Source: Pseudoxanthomonas sp. JBR18 (GTDB taxonomy: Bacteria; Pseudomonadota; Gammaproteobacteria; Xanthomonadales; Xanthomonadaceae). From it: a stretch of DNA of 64,000 bases. How positions within the stretch are numbered: position 1 is the first letter of the stretch; each line of letters opens with the position of its first letter. Location: contig NZ_CP116339.1 in NCBI RefSeq assembly GCF_028198165.1, positions 3,727,001 through 3,791,000 on the forward strand, given 5' to 3'. The notes beneath the pieces were generated by a model. The model did not search any database. It had not been told where the DNA came from and was given only the letters and a program-made list of their open reading frames with translations. Made by a program: the position numbers and the translations under genes. Below are positions 7,668-16,246 of this stretch, one piece after another.

Positions 7668-8930
7668 GTGAATTCAATCTCACCCGACAAGACCGGGCCG
7701 GCCACCTTCCCTGATCGCGATGTGCTGCTCGCCCTCGGCGAGCTCATGCACGAAGGCGCCATGCTGTTCCAGGCCGATGGCCACCTGCTGTGGTCCAACG
7801 ACGCGGCCCGCACGCGCCTGTGCGAGCGTGACGACAGTGATCCGCGTCCGCTGGGCGAACGATTGACCCAGCGGCTGCCTGCCGACGCGCTGACGCAGGC
7901 CCGCTCGACCGGCCGCTGGGGTGGCAGCCTGCCGGTGGACGACAAGATCGTCCTGGCGCATCTGTACTTCCATGCCGGGACCACCGAGGGCGAGGGCTAC
8001 TTCCTGGCCCTGATCCAGGAGGTCAAGGGCGCGCAGGAATTCGAAGAAGAGCTACAGCTGCGGCACGCCGAGCTGCGCCAGGCCTACATGCGCCTGAGCG
8101 GTGCCCAGGACAAACTCCTGCAGTCCGAGAAGATGGCCTCGATCGGCCAGCTGGCCGCCGGCGTGGCCCATGAGATCAACAACCCGATTGGCTACGTGCA
8201 TTCCAATCTTGGCAGTCTGCAGGAATACCTGCGCAGCCTGTTCACCCTGATCGAAGCCTACGAGCGCGCGCTGCGCGCGCCGGATCCCAAGGCGATGATC
8301 GATGAGATCGACGACATCCGTGAGCGCTTCGACATCGACTTCATCAGCCGCGACCTGCCGCAGCTGATGTCCGAGTCGCGCGAGGGCATCGAGCGGGTCA
8401 CCCGCATCGTGCGTGACCTGAAGGACTTCTCCTACTTCGACCGGGCCGAGTCCTGGAAGCTGGTGGACCTGCACATGGGGCTGGAGTCCACGATCAACAT
8501 CATCTGGAACGAGCTCAAGTACAAGGTCACCCTGGAGCGGCGCTATGGCGAACTGCCGATGGTCGAGTGCCTGCCCTCGGAATTGAACCAGGTCTACATG
8601 AACCTGCTGCTCAATGCGGGCCAGGCCATCGGCGAGCGCGGCACCATCGCCATCAGCACCGGGGTGGACGACGATCACGTGTGGATCGAGTTCAAGGACT
8701 CCGGGCCGGGCATTCCGCCGGACCTGCTGCAGCGCATCTTCGACCCGTTCTTCACCACCAAGCCCGTGGGCAGTGGCACCGGGCTGGGTCTGTCGATCTC
8801 CTACGGCATCATCAACAAGCACCACGGGCGCATCGACGTCAGCAGCCCGGCAGGCGAGGGGGCATGCTTCCGCATCGTGCTGCCGATCCGCCAACCCGCG
8901 CGTGCCGATGCCGCCAAGGGCGCGACCTGA
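7668..8930 (+). CDS. Soluble PAS-type sensor histidine kinase
   Basis: This 420-aa kinase has no membrane segment. Residues 20-125 look like a PAS-type sensor, followed by a short coiled coil. The HisKA domain contains the phospho-acceptor His at about residue 168 (AAGVAHEINNP). The ATPase domain has NQVYMNLLLNAGQAI (N box), DSGPGIP (G1), FFTTKPVG (F box) and GTGLGLSIS (G2). It starts with GTG 93 nt after flgN. No response regulator is fused to it. The convergent gene just downstream encodes a protein with a C-terminal receiver, a plausible but unproven partner. Confidence 0.85.
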   Translation: MNSISPDKTGPATFPDRDVLLALGELMHEGAMLFQADGHLLWSNDAARTRLCERDDSDPRPLGERLTQRLPADALTQARSTGRWGGSLPVDDKIVLAHLYFHAGTTEGEGYFLALIQEVKGAQEFEEELQLRHAELRQAYMRLSGAQDKLLQSEKMASIGQLAAGVAHEINNPIGYVHSNLGSLQEYLRSLFTLIEAYERALRAPDPKAMIDEIDDIRERFDIDFISRDLPQLMSESREGIERVTRIVRDLKDFSYFDRAESWKLVDLHMGLESTINIIWNELKYKVTLERRYGELPMVECLPSELNQVYMNLLLNAGQAIGERGTIAISTGVDDDHVWIEFKDSGPGIPPDLLQRIFDPFFTTKPVGSGTGLGLSISYGIINKHHGRIDVSSPAGEGACFRIVLPIRQPARADAAKGAT

Positions 8931-8966
8931 GGGTTGCGCCAACGTCCTAGTGATGGCCGGGCCGGC

Positions 8967-10712
8967 TCAGGAGGGAGGATCGCGCCGCTGATCCTCGTGG
9001 GTCCTGAAGGCCTGGCGGATGTGCTTGCGCAGTTCCTCGTCGTTCCATGGCTTGGTCAGGAAGCGGTAGATCGAGCCGCGGTTGATCGCATCGGTGACCG
9101 TGGTCAGGTCCGTGTAGCCGGAGAGCACCAGCCGGATGGTGTCCGGATAGAGCATCTTCACCCGGCCCAGGAATTCGGTGCCGCTCATGTCGGACATGCG
9201 CTGGTCGGAAAGAATCACCTGCACGTCGTTGGTAGCCAGCAGGTCGAAGGCGTCGCGCACGTTGCCCGCCGCCAGGATCCGGTAGCCGTCGCGGCGGAAC
9301 AGCCGGACCAGTGAGCGCAGCACGTTCTCCTCGTCATCCAGCAGCAGCAGAGTCTTGTCCGGACTGGATTCGGCGAAGGACTCCGGGCGGATGTAGCGTC
9401 GGCGCAGCACCGTGCCGGCGGCTTCGGCCGACATCGGCTCACCGAACAGGTAGCCCTGGAACACGTCGCAGTCGCTGCGGCGCAGAAAGCCCAGCTGGGC
9501 CTGGGATTCGACACCGTTGGCGATGACGGTCATGCCCAACTGGTGGCCCATGGCGATGATGGTGCGGGCGATGGCCGCCTCGCGGTTGCCGGCCGGGGCG
9601 CTGTTGATGAAGCTGCGGTCGATCTTGAGCCGGTCGACCGGGTAGCGCACCAGGGCGCCCAGGCTGGAGTCACCGGTCCCGAAGTTGTCCAAGCTGAGAC
9701 TGACGCCCTCGCTGGAAAGCTTGGCCAGGGTCTCGTGCACGAAGTTCACGTTCTTGGTCAGGGCGCTTTCGTTGATCTCCAGCACCAGGGTCTGGGCCGG
9801 TACGCCGGTGGCCTGCAGGACCTGCATGACTTCGGAATAGAAGGTCGGCCGCAGCAACTGCAACGTGGAGACATTGACGGCGATGGTGAAGTCGTCGAAA
9901 CCCTGGTCGCGCCACTGCCGGGCCTGACGCAGGGCGCCCTCCAGGACCCAGGTGCCGATCTGCACCACCACGCCCAGGCGCTCGGCGGTCAGCATGAAGC
10001 GCTCGGGCACCAGCATGCCCAGGCTGGGTGACTGCCAGCGCACCAGCGATTCCATGCCGACCACGCGCCCGTCGCGCGCGCTGACCATCGGCTGGTAACG
10101 CAGACGCAGTTCGCCGTTGGGGATGGCGTCGACGATCTGGCGGGAAATGACCCGGTCGTTGTGCGCGCTCGGCGGCCCCCCCCGCTCGAACATCCGCACC
10201 ACGTTGCCGCCCTCGCGCGCGGCCTGGAGGACCGCCTGTTCGGCCAGGTCCATCAGCGGGGAGAGTTCGTCAGCGTGGTCGGGGTAGAGGCTGACCCCGA
10301 TCTTGCCGGTCATGAACAGGTTGTAGGGCAGCACCGACAGCGGCAGTTCGATCTGCTGCCGGATTTCCTCGGCAAACGCCTCCGGGCCGGGGACGCCGGG
10401 CAGGCACGGCACCGCGATCAGCAGTTCGTCGCTCCCGTGGCGCCACAGCAGGCCGCGCCCGGCCAGGTGCTCGCGTAGCCGCGCGGCCAGCAGCGCCAGC
10501 GCCTGGTCGCCGACCTCGTCGCTCATGGTCTCGTTGATCGAAGCGAAGTGGTCGATGTCCAGGTGCAGCAGCATCAAGCCATGTTCACCCTCGCGTGCCC
10601 GCGCCAGCATCTCCTCCAGCGCCGGATGCCCCGCGCCCAAGCGCGCAGGCAGGCTGCCTGGAGGGTTGGCAGGAGCATCCGGGTTCCACATGGGGTCAAG
10701 ATCCGAGGACAT
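8967..10712 (-). CDS. GGDEF-EAL protein with C-terminal receiver domain (degenerate motifs)
   Basis: The 581-aa protein reads in unusual order: GGDEF (about 28-165), EAL (about 185-430), then REC (about 450-575). The active-site signatures are altered. GGDEF reads GSDEL, EAL reads ESL, DDFGTG reads DNFGTG, and EGVET reads NGVES. Both catalytic domains are therefore suspect and the protein may act as a c-di-GMP sensor or scaffold. The receiver keeps its acidic DDEE, the phospho-Asp in ILSDQRMSDMSG and a KPW motif, like RpfG-type receivers. The start overlaps the end of the upstream kinase gene. ATG 10712 and ATG 10736 are both possible, and neither has a strong ribosome-binding site. Confidence 0.85.
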   Translation of the reverse strand: MSSDLDPMWNPDAPANPPGSLPARLGAGHPALEEMLARAREGEHGLMLLHLDIDHFASINETMSDEVGDQALALLAARLREHLAGRGLLWRHGSDELLIAVPCLPGVPGPEAFAEEIRQQIELPLSVLPYNLFMTGKIGVSLYPDHADELSPLMDLAEQAVLQAAREGGNVVRMFERGGPPSAHNDRVISRQIVDAIPNGELRLRYQPMVSARDGRVVGMESLVRWQSPSLGMLVPERFMLTAERLGVVVQIGTWVLEGALRQARQWRDQGFDDFTIAVNVSTLQLLRPTFYSEVMQVLQATGVPAQTLVLEINESALTKNVNFVHETLAKLSSEGVSLSLDNFGTGDSSLGALVRYPVDRLKIDRSFINSAPAGNREAAIARTIIAMGHQLGMTVIANGVESQAQLGFLRRSDCDVFQGYLFGEPMSAEAAGTVLRRRYIRPESFAESSPDKTLLLLDDEENVLRSLVRLFRRDGYRILAAGNVRDAFDLLATNDVQVILSDQRMSDMSGTEFLGRVKMLYPDTIRLVLSGYTDLTTVTDAINRGSIYRFLTKPWNDEELRKHIRQAFRTHEDQRRDPPS

Positions 10713-12777
10713 CTGACGAAGCCGACACCATGGCATAAGGCAGGTGGAGCGTCACCCGGGTACCGTTCCCGGGAGCGGAGTCGATGTGCAAGGTGCCGCC
10801 GGCGGTCTGTGCGCGTTCGCGCATCACGATCAGGCCCAGTCCACGTGGTCCGGCCGGGTCGAACCCCTCGCCGTCGTCCACCACCTCCAGGCGCAGTTGC
10901 CGGTGTCCGGCTGGCTTGAGACGCAGGGTGACCGAGCCGGCGCGCGCGTGGCGCAGGGCGTTGGTCAGGCTTTCCTGGGCGATGCGGAAGCAGGCCTGTT
11001 CGGCCTCTGCATCGGGGCGCTCGGGCAGGGGATCGATGTCCAGCTGCAGCTCCACCTGCGAGGCGCGGAACAGCATGCCGGCCTGCCAGCGCACCGCCGC
11101 CTCCAGGCCCAGGGCATCCAGTTGGGGCGGACGCAGCAGCATGGCGAGATTGCGGAGCTTGTCGATGCTCGCATCGGCGAGCTGGACGATGTGGGCCAGG
11201 TCGTCGCGCTGCCTGCCCGGGTCGGTTTCCCCCTGCGCGGCGTGGGCCGAGAGTTTCATGGCGGTGATCGCCTGCCCGACGTCGTCGTGCAGGTCGCGGG
11301 AAAGCGCCCGGCGCTCATCCTCCTGCAGGGAAAACAGGCGGCGTGCCATGGCCTGCAGTTCGCGGTTGCTCTGCTCCAGCGCATCGCGCATGCGCTCGGG
11401 TTCGCTGAGGTCGCGCACGATCAGCAGGCGGCAGTCGCGGCCGCTGTAGCGGACCTCGCCCAGCGACAGGCCCGCGTGGAAGACGCTGCCGTCCTGGCGG
11501 CGCATGCGCAGGGCCGTGCCGATCCCGACGGTGGTGTCCGGTCGGTGCATCTGGTCGCGGACATGTTCCAGATCCTGGGCGGGTACCAGACGCTCCAGCG
11601 ACTCGCCCAGCAGGGTTTCACTGGTGTATCCAAGCTGCTGGGCGCAGGCCGCATTGGCATAGAGCACGTGCTCGCCATGCAGGATCAGCACGCCGTCGGG
11701 CAGCACGCGAACCAGTTCCTTGAACTGCGCTTCGCGCTCGTGCAGCAGGCGACGCGCGTCCTCGCGCTCGGTCACGTCCTGCAGCGTGCCACGCACCGCC
11801 GATCCGCTGTCGCGTTGGGATGCGTTGGCGCGCAGGTGCACGGTGAGCGCGCGTCCATCGGCGGACTGCAGTGGCACCAGCGCGTCCATGCAGACCGGAC
11901 CGGCCCCGCGCAGCGGGGTCAGCAGCGCCTGCAGCTGGGCCGCGCCCTGTGCATCGCCAGCCGAGAGCAGATCTTCGAACCGATGCCGCCGCAGCGCGTC
12001 CGGCGGCGGGCGGCGCCCAAGCATCCGGTAGATCTGCTTTGAGTAGACCCCCAGCCCGGTGTCCGGATCGAACTCCCACCAACCCAATCGGGCGATGTCC
12101 TGGGCTTCCTCCAGTCGCGCCAGCGCCTGGTCCCGTCGCGCGCGCGCATCCTGCTCGGCGGTGCGATCGTCGATCACGACCAGTCGTGCATCGCGGCCTT
12201 CGCGACGCATGGGCGCATCGCGAACCTCGACCACGCGTTGGCGACCGTCGAGCAGCACGGCCTGGCCGGTTCGCAGGTGTTGGCCCTCCGCGTTCGCGAC
12301 GATCGGTTGGTCCACGCCAGACCACAGGCCGTCCAGCGACCGGCCCAACAACTGGCTGCGCGAGAAGCCAAAAAAAGCGAGCGCCGCGGGGTTGGCGTCG
12401 ACGATCCGCAGCTCGGGCATCTCACAGACCAGCATCGGCCCAGGATTGGTCCGGAACATCCGTCGGTAATCGGTCTTGGTCGCCGCCAACCGACGATGCG
12501 TGCGCGTGATGCGGCGGACGAGGGCGCGCAGCACGATCGAAAGTGCCAGGGTGCTGACCGCCATGAACACCAGGCCGCTGCCCAACTGGATCGCCGTCCA
12601 GCGCCCCGGCGCTCCCGTGCCGGCCCCGATCAGCAGCGGGCCGCCGATCGCCCAGGCCAGTCCCAGCGCGCCGTACACGGTGACGATCCGACGCGTCCAG
12701 CGCGTGAGCGCGTAGTGGAGCCGGCGTTCGGAGCGGTACGGGCGCGCAGCGTGGGGGGAAGCTGGAGGGGTCGCCAT
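10696..12777 (-). CDS. Membrane PAS sensor kinase of NarX/DegS (HisKA_3) type
   Basis: The 693-aa sensor kinase has two hydrophobic segments near residues 30-85. Three PAS-like domains follow, beginning near residues 110, 230 and 355. The HisKA_3 domain contains the His in RDLHDDVGQAI at about residue 495, and the C-terminal ATPase has VVDDGEGFD and RGLGLIVMRER. Kinases of this class normally pair with NarL/LuxR-type regulators, but the only gene overlapping it (17 to 41 nt, depending on the start) is the GGDEF-EAL-REC gene. This suggests a direct phosphorelay into c-di-GMP signalling. The signal it senses is not evident. Confidence 0.86.
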   Translation of the reverse strand: MATPPASPHAARPYRSERRLHYALTRWTRRIVTVYGALGLAWAIGGPLLIGAGTGAPGRWTAIQLGSGLVFMAVSTLALSIVLRALVRRITRTHRRLAATKTDYRRMFRTNPGPMLVCEMPELRIVDANPAALAFFGFSRSQLLGRSLDGLWSGVDQPIVANAEGQHLRTGQAVLLDGRQRVVEVRDAPMRREGRDARLVVIDDRTAEQDARARRDQALARLEEAQDIARLGWWEFDPDTGLGVYSKQIYRMLGRRPPPDALRRHRFEDLLSAGDAQGAAQLQALLTPLRGAGPVCMDALVPLQSADGRALTVHLRANASQRDSGSAVRGTLQDVTEREDARRLLHEREAQFKELVRVLPDGVLILHGEHVLYANAACAQQLGYTSETLLGESLERLVPAQDLEHVRDQMHRPDTTVGIGTALRMRRQDGSVFHAGLSLGEVRYSGRDCRLLIVRDLSEPERMRDALEQSNRELQAMARRLFSLQEDERRALSRDLHDDVGQAITAMKLSAHAAQGETDPGRQRDDLAHIVQLADASIDKLRNLAMLLRPPQLDALGLEAAVRWQAGMLFRASQVELQLDIDPLPERPDAEAEQACFRIAQESLTNALRHARAGSVTLRLKPAGHRQLRLEVVDDGEGFDPAGPRGLGLIVMRERAQTAGGTLHIDSAPGNGTRVTLHLPYAMVSASSDVLGS

Positions 12778-12850
12778 CGTCCGCCCATCCGGGCCGGCAA
12801 GTCACGTGTGGTCGTGATCTTAACGGCAAGCGCCGACGGGCCCAACGGGC

Positions 12851-12877
12851 TCAACTAAAAGCAGGGGCGGCCGATAT
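12851..12877 (+). promoter_or_regulatory. Sigma-28-like promoter candidate for the GGDEF-EAL gene
   Basis: TCAACTAA and GCCGATAT are separated by 11 nt, the canonical FliA spacing. The -10 is 7 of 8 to consensus, while the -35 is weaker at 5 of 8. It lies about 50 nt upstream of the GTG start at 12926. Two other sigma-28-type sites in this window sit before flgM and a chemoreceptor, so FliA control of this c-di-GMP gene is plausible. Confidence 0.5.
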
Positions 12878-12925
12878 GACTTTCGTCCGTCAGCGTCCCA
12901 GGCGGTTCAGAAGGAGCACTCCGGC

Positions 12926-15370
12926 GTGGATCACGGCGTCATTGCAAGCTTGCTGCGGCATCCGGTTGGGTCGGCCTTCGTCCTGTTGGACGTCGAAGGC
13001 CGCCCGCTGGCTTCCAACGGCGCGGCCCAGGCCATGGGCCTTCCCGGCGCCATCGAGGCCTACATGGATCTGCTGGCCCAGGCCGGCGGGCCCTCGCTCG
13101 CGGCCGGACGCATGGTGCCTTGCGTGTTGCCGGGGCCGCAGGCCGCCTCCCTGGAGGGGTGGCTGAGCGCGGTGCATGACGAGCACGGCCAGATCCTGGC
13201 CTATACCTTGAGCGTGCCGGAGGCATCCCCGGGCGCCGGTGCGCGGCCTGCGGTGCCGGCGCGCCTGCAGGCCCAGCTGGGGGAACAGGAAGTCATGCTG
13301 CGCGAGGCCCAGCGCATCGCCGGCATGGGCGACTGGTCGTGGGAGCTGAGCAGCGACAAAGTCGTGCTGTCCGGCGAACTGCCGACGGCGCATGGCCTGG
13401 CCACCGATCCGATGGGCGGCCGCCAATTTCTGCAACTGCTCACCCGGGCGTCCGCCGCAACGTTGGTCCGCGCGATCAGGCGCATGAAGCAGGAGTCGGT
13501 GCCGATTTCACTGGACCTGGAACTGGCCGTGCGGCGGGAAGCGCTCATGCAGGTCCGCGTCTGGGGCCGCCCGGTGCATGCGCCCGACGGACGCCTGTCC
13601 CGGATCGTGGGGCAGGTTCTCAACATCACCGCCCAGCGCCAGACCGACGCACTGATCCGCTGGCGCACTGAACTGCTCAATCGCGTCTCGGCCCTGGGCA
13701 AGATCGGAGGGTGCGAGATCGAGGTCGACACCCGCGACCTGCAATGCACCGAGGAGTGCTACCGCATTCACGGCTTGCGCAAGGAGGCGGTGTCGCTGGA
13801 CCAGCTGTTGTCGCTGTATACGCACGAGTCGCGGGAGGCCTTCCAGGCCGCGCTGGCCCAGATCGCGCACGGCAGCCTGCCCGAGCAACTGGACCTGTGC
13901 TTCCACCGCCCCTCCGGACTGCGGGTCTGGGTCCAGGTCCTGATTGAACTGGACAAGCGCGACGGCCTGCCGCCGCGCTTCGTCGTGCTCTTCCGCGATA
14001 TCTCGCGCGAGCGCGAGGCGAGCGAACGGATCGATAAGCTGGCCCACTACGACCTGCTCACCGGGCTTCCCAACCGCGCCCTGCTGCGCGAGCAGGCCGA
14101 GGACGCCATCCGCGAGGCGGTGGAGCAGGGCAGCACCCTGGCGGTGCTGTTCGTGGACCTGGACGGCTTCAAGAACATCAACGATTCCTATGGCCACGCC
14201 ACCGGCGACATGCTGCTCAAGCTCGCGGCCGGGCGGATGCACCAGCACCTGCGCACCAGCGACCTGTTCAGCCGCTTCAGCGGCGACGAGTTCGTCATCG
14301 TGCTGCGCGACCTGGCCGATCCCGGCGATGCCGGCCATGTGGCCCGCAAGCTGATCGCGGCCCTGGCCGAGCCGCTGGAGTGGGGCGATGGGATGATCAA
14401 GCTGAGTGCGAGCATCGGAATCGCCCTGGTCGACGCCAACCACCAGGACTTCGATGGCCTGCTGCGTGCCGCCGACGCGGCGATGTACGCGGCCAAGGAG
14501 TCCGGCCGCAACACCTCCCACTATTACAGCCAGGACGTCCTGCTGCGCGCCCAGCGCCGGCGCGAGATCGAGAACGCGCTGCACGGCGCGCTGGAGCGCG
14601 AGGAGTTTTCGCTGGTGTACCAGCCGTTGGCCCACACCGCCGGCCAACGCGCCCCGGCGGTCGAAGCGCTGCTGCGATGGCACCGTCCGGGGCACGGGTT
14701 CTGCAGCCCCGCCGAATTCATTCCCATCGCCGAGCGCTGCGGTGAAATCGTGCGCATCGGCGATTGGGTGATCAGTGAGGCGTGCCGCCAGGCGGCCGCC
14801 TGGGATGCGGCCGGCCTGCGCTTCGACCGCATCTCGGTCAACGTCTCGGCCATGCAGCTGCGCGACCGCGGATTTGCCGAGCGCGTGCTGGCCATCTGCC
14901 ATGCCCATGGCTGGTCGCCGACCCGGCTGGAGCTGGAGCTCACCGAGTCGGCGCTGATCCGCGACACCGAGGCCCTGCGGCACTGCTTCGATCTGTTCGA
15001 AAAGCACGGCGTACCGCTTGCCGTGGACGATTTCGGGACCGGCTTTTCCAACCTGCACTATCTCAACCGGTTCCCCGTGCACCGCCTGAAGATCGATCGC
15101 AGCTTCGTGCAGGACATGCTGCATGACCTGGGGACGGCCAAGGTCACCCAGGCCATCATCCAACTGGGGCATGCGCTGGGGATGCAGGTGGTCGCCGAGG
15201 GCGTGGAAACCGTGCAGGAAGACGCGCTGCTGCGCGAACAGGGCTGCGACGAGATCCAGGGCTACCTGTACTCGCGGCCGTTGCCGCCGCGGGAGATGTC
15301 GATCTTTCTGCGCGGTCGCCAGGACAGCCTGGTGACCGTTGCGCCGACCATGGCCGTCGCCGAGCACTAA
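12926..15370 (+). CDS. PAS-GGDEF-EAL cyclic-di-GMP enzyme
   Basis: The 814-aa cytoplasmic protein has PAS-like regions over residues 1-370, GGDEF from about 374 (YDLLTGLPNRALL, active-site SGDEF) and EAL from about 560. The EAL domain looks catalytically complete: EALLRW, LELELTES, DDFGTGFSNLHYL, RLKIDRSF and AEGVET are all present. SGDEF variants can be active cyclases, so this may be bifunctional or mainly a phosphodiesterase. The GTG start has AAGGAG nine nt upstream. It is the best candidate for active c-di-GMP turnover in this block. Confidence 0.92.
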   Translation: MDHGVIASLLRHPVGSAFVLLDVEGRPLASNGAAQAMGLPGAIEAYMDLLAQAGGPSLAAGRMVPCVLPGPQAASLEGWLSAVHDEHGQILAYTLSVPEASPGAGARPAVPARLQAQLGEQEVMLREAQRIAGMGDWSWELSSDKVVLSGELPTAHGLATDPMGGRQFLQLLTRASAATLVRAIRRMKQESVPISLDLELAVRREALMQVRVWGRPVHAPDGRLSRIVGQVLNITAQRQTDALIRWRTELLNRVSALGKIGGCEIEVDTRDLQCTEECYRIHGLRKEAVSLDQLLSLYTHESREAFQAALAQIAHGSLPEQLDLCFHRPSGLRVWVQVLIELDKRDGLPPRFVVLFRDISREREASERIDKLAHYDLLTGLPNRALLREQAEDAIREAVEQGSTLAVLFVDLDGFKNINDSYGHATGDMLLKLAAGRMHQHLRTSDLFSRFSGDEFVIVLRDLADPGDAGHVARKLIAALAEPLEWGDGMIKLSASIGIALVDANHQDFDGLLRAADAAMYAAKESGRNTSHYYSQDVLLRAQRRREIENALHGALEREEFSLVYQPLAHTAGQRAPAVEALLRWHRPGHGFCSPAEFIPIAERCGEIVRIGDWVISEACRQAAAWDAAGLRFDRISVNVSAMQLRDRGFAERVLAICHAHGWSPTRLELELTESALIRDTEALRHCFDLFEKHGVPLAVDDFGTGFSNLHYLNRFPVHRLKIDRSFVQDMLHDLGTAKVTQAIIQLGHALGMQVVAEGVETVQEDALLREQGCDEIQGYLYSRPLPPREMSIFLRGRQDSLVTVAPTMAVAEH

Positions 15371-15403
15371 GCCACACGCGTCAACATGGTTGCGTCGCCC
15401 GAA

Positions 15404-15434
15404 GAAGCCCGCGCCTTGCGCGGGCTTCGCGTTT
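15404..15434 (+). terminator. Terminator-like hairpin after the GGDEF-EAL gene
   Basis: GAAGCCCGCG (15404-15413) and its exact complement (15419-15428) enclose a 5-nt loop, a perfect 10-bp GC-rich stem. Only a short T run (TTT) follows, so termination may be partial. It lies 34 nt after the stop codon. Confidence 0.6.
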
Positions 15435-15675
15435 GAGAGCGCCTAAGACGGGGCTGACCGATTAGCTGGGGTTTGCGCCGCGCGGCGCTTCGGATGGGCT
15501 TCGTTGGCCTGCGCGCCGCAAGCGAACGCGGGATATCACGGTCCATGGTCTTGACCGCTCCATGGGTAGCGGCCAGGCGCGGGCGAGGATCTGCTCACTC
15601 AGCGCCGCCCGGCGCATTGATGCCAGAACAGGATCCGGCTGTTGCCGGGTTCATCCCAAGGAGGGCGATGCGCCG

Positions 15676-15789
15676 ATGTCGAATGTCGGGGCCGGCGCCC
15701 AGGCGATGCCGACGCCCAGGCGCATCTGCCGCGTGCGCTTCACGATCAGCGGACAGCTGCGCGCAACCCGCCGGATTCAGTCGTTCTGA
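15676..15789 (+). CDS. Possible small ORF, 37 aa, strong ribosome-binding site
   Basis: The ATG at 15676 follows an AAGGAGGG ribosome-binding site (15658-15665) with 10-nt spacing. The 37-aa product, MSNVGAGAQAMPTPRRICRV..., is basic and has no family I recognise. Third codon positions are GC-rich, like real genes here, but that is weak evidence at this GC content. It may be a genuine small protein or a chance ORF. Confidence 0.3.
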   Translation: MSNVGAGAQAMPTPRRICRVRFTISGQLRATRRIQSF

Positions 15790-15852
15790 ACATCCGCCGG
15801 CCAGGCGTGGCGGGCTTCAATCCGTTCCTGGCCTTCAATCGGCCCGGTTGCC

Positions 15853-16089
15853 TTATTGGCTGTCCGTGGTCGCAACACCCATGGCCTGCAGGGCATGGCC
15901 ATCCAGGCCCAGATCCCACGCCAGGGAGGCGAGGACCGGGTCGAGCTTGGCCTGCGGCGGCGTGCTTGCGGTGGCCTGGGCGCGTAGCTGGCCCAGTTCC
16001 GCGCGGGCCAGGGCCTCGAGCCGCTGGAGGGCCGGGGCGTCATCGGAAGGCACGGATTCGTTGGGCTGGCGGGTGAAGGCTTGGATCAT
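15853..16089 (-). CDS. Small hypothetical protein downstream of the chemoreceptor
   Basis: This 78-aa soluble protein (MIQAFTRQPNESVPSDDAPA...) is not a family I recognise. It is predicted to be helical, with a central RLEALARAELGQLRAQA helix, and has no cysteine or signal peptide. It lies 157 nt downstream of the chemoreceptor gene on the same strand. No ribosome-binding site is obvious upstream of the ATG, and longer in-frame starts exist to 16290. The position next to a chemoreceptor may hint at motility, but this is weak. Confidence 0.5.
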   Translation of the reverse strand: MIQAFTRQPNESVPSDDAPALQRLEALARAELGQLRAQATASTPPQAKLDPVLASLAWDLGLDGHALQAMGVATTDSQ

Positions 16090-16151
16090 GGGAGGCGATG
16101 GCCGAAACCAGTGCGCAGAGGGGAGAGGTCGGGGATGACGGGGGTCGATGC

Positions 16152-16168
16152 CGTCAGCATTGCTGACG
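16152..16168. repeat. Perfect 17-nt palindrome
   Basis: CGTCAGCA-T-TGCTGACG is a perfect 8-bp inverted repeat with a 1-nt centre. It lies in the 157-nt gap between the chemoreceptor stop and the small ORF at 15853-16089. The 1-nt spacer makes a hairpin unlikely and a dimeric DNA-binding site more likely. No known regulator motif was matched. Confidence 0.55.
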
Positions 16169-16246
16169 TCCAACGGACGAACGACCCGGCCAGGCGCAGG
16201 GCCGGACCGGGTCGCTCGATGCCGCGGATCTTGCGTGGGCGCTGGC

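Larger units (their letters stand above)
15371..15852. other. Intergenic stretch of about 480 nt with few clear signals
   Basis: The stretch between the GGDEF-EAL gene and the small minus-strand gene has no convincing protein-coding family. It holds the hairpin at 15404-15434 and one possible small ORF at 15676-15789. The longer ORFs that cross it have poor composition and no recognisable domain. I see no tRNA, repeat or sigma-54/sigma-28 element. Confidence 0.5.

Noticed and set aside
13508..15367. 619-aa minus-strand ORF opposite the GGDEF-EAL gene
   Set aside because: It is a shadow frame. The plus-strand translation has complete domains and a ribosome-binding site.
15473..16138. 221-aa plus-strand ORF
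   Set aside because: The translation is Arg/Ser/Pro-rich without domain signs, and it runs opposite the small gene at 15853-16089.
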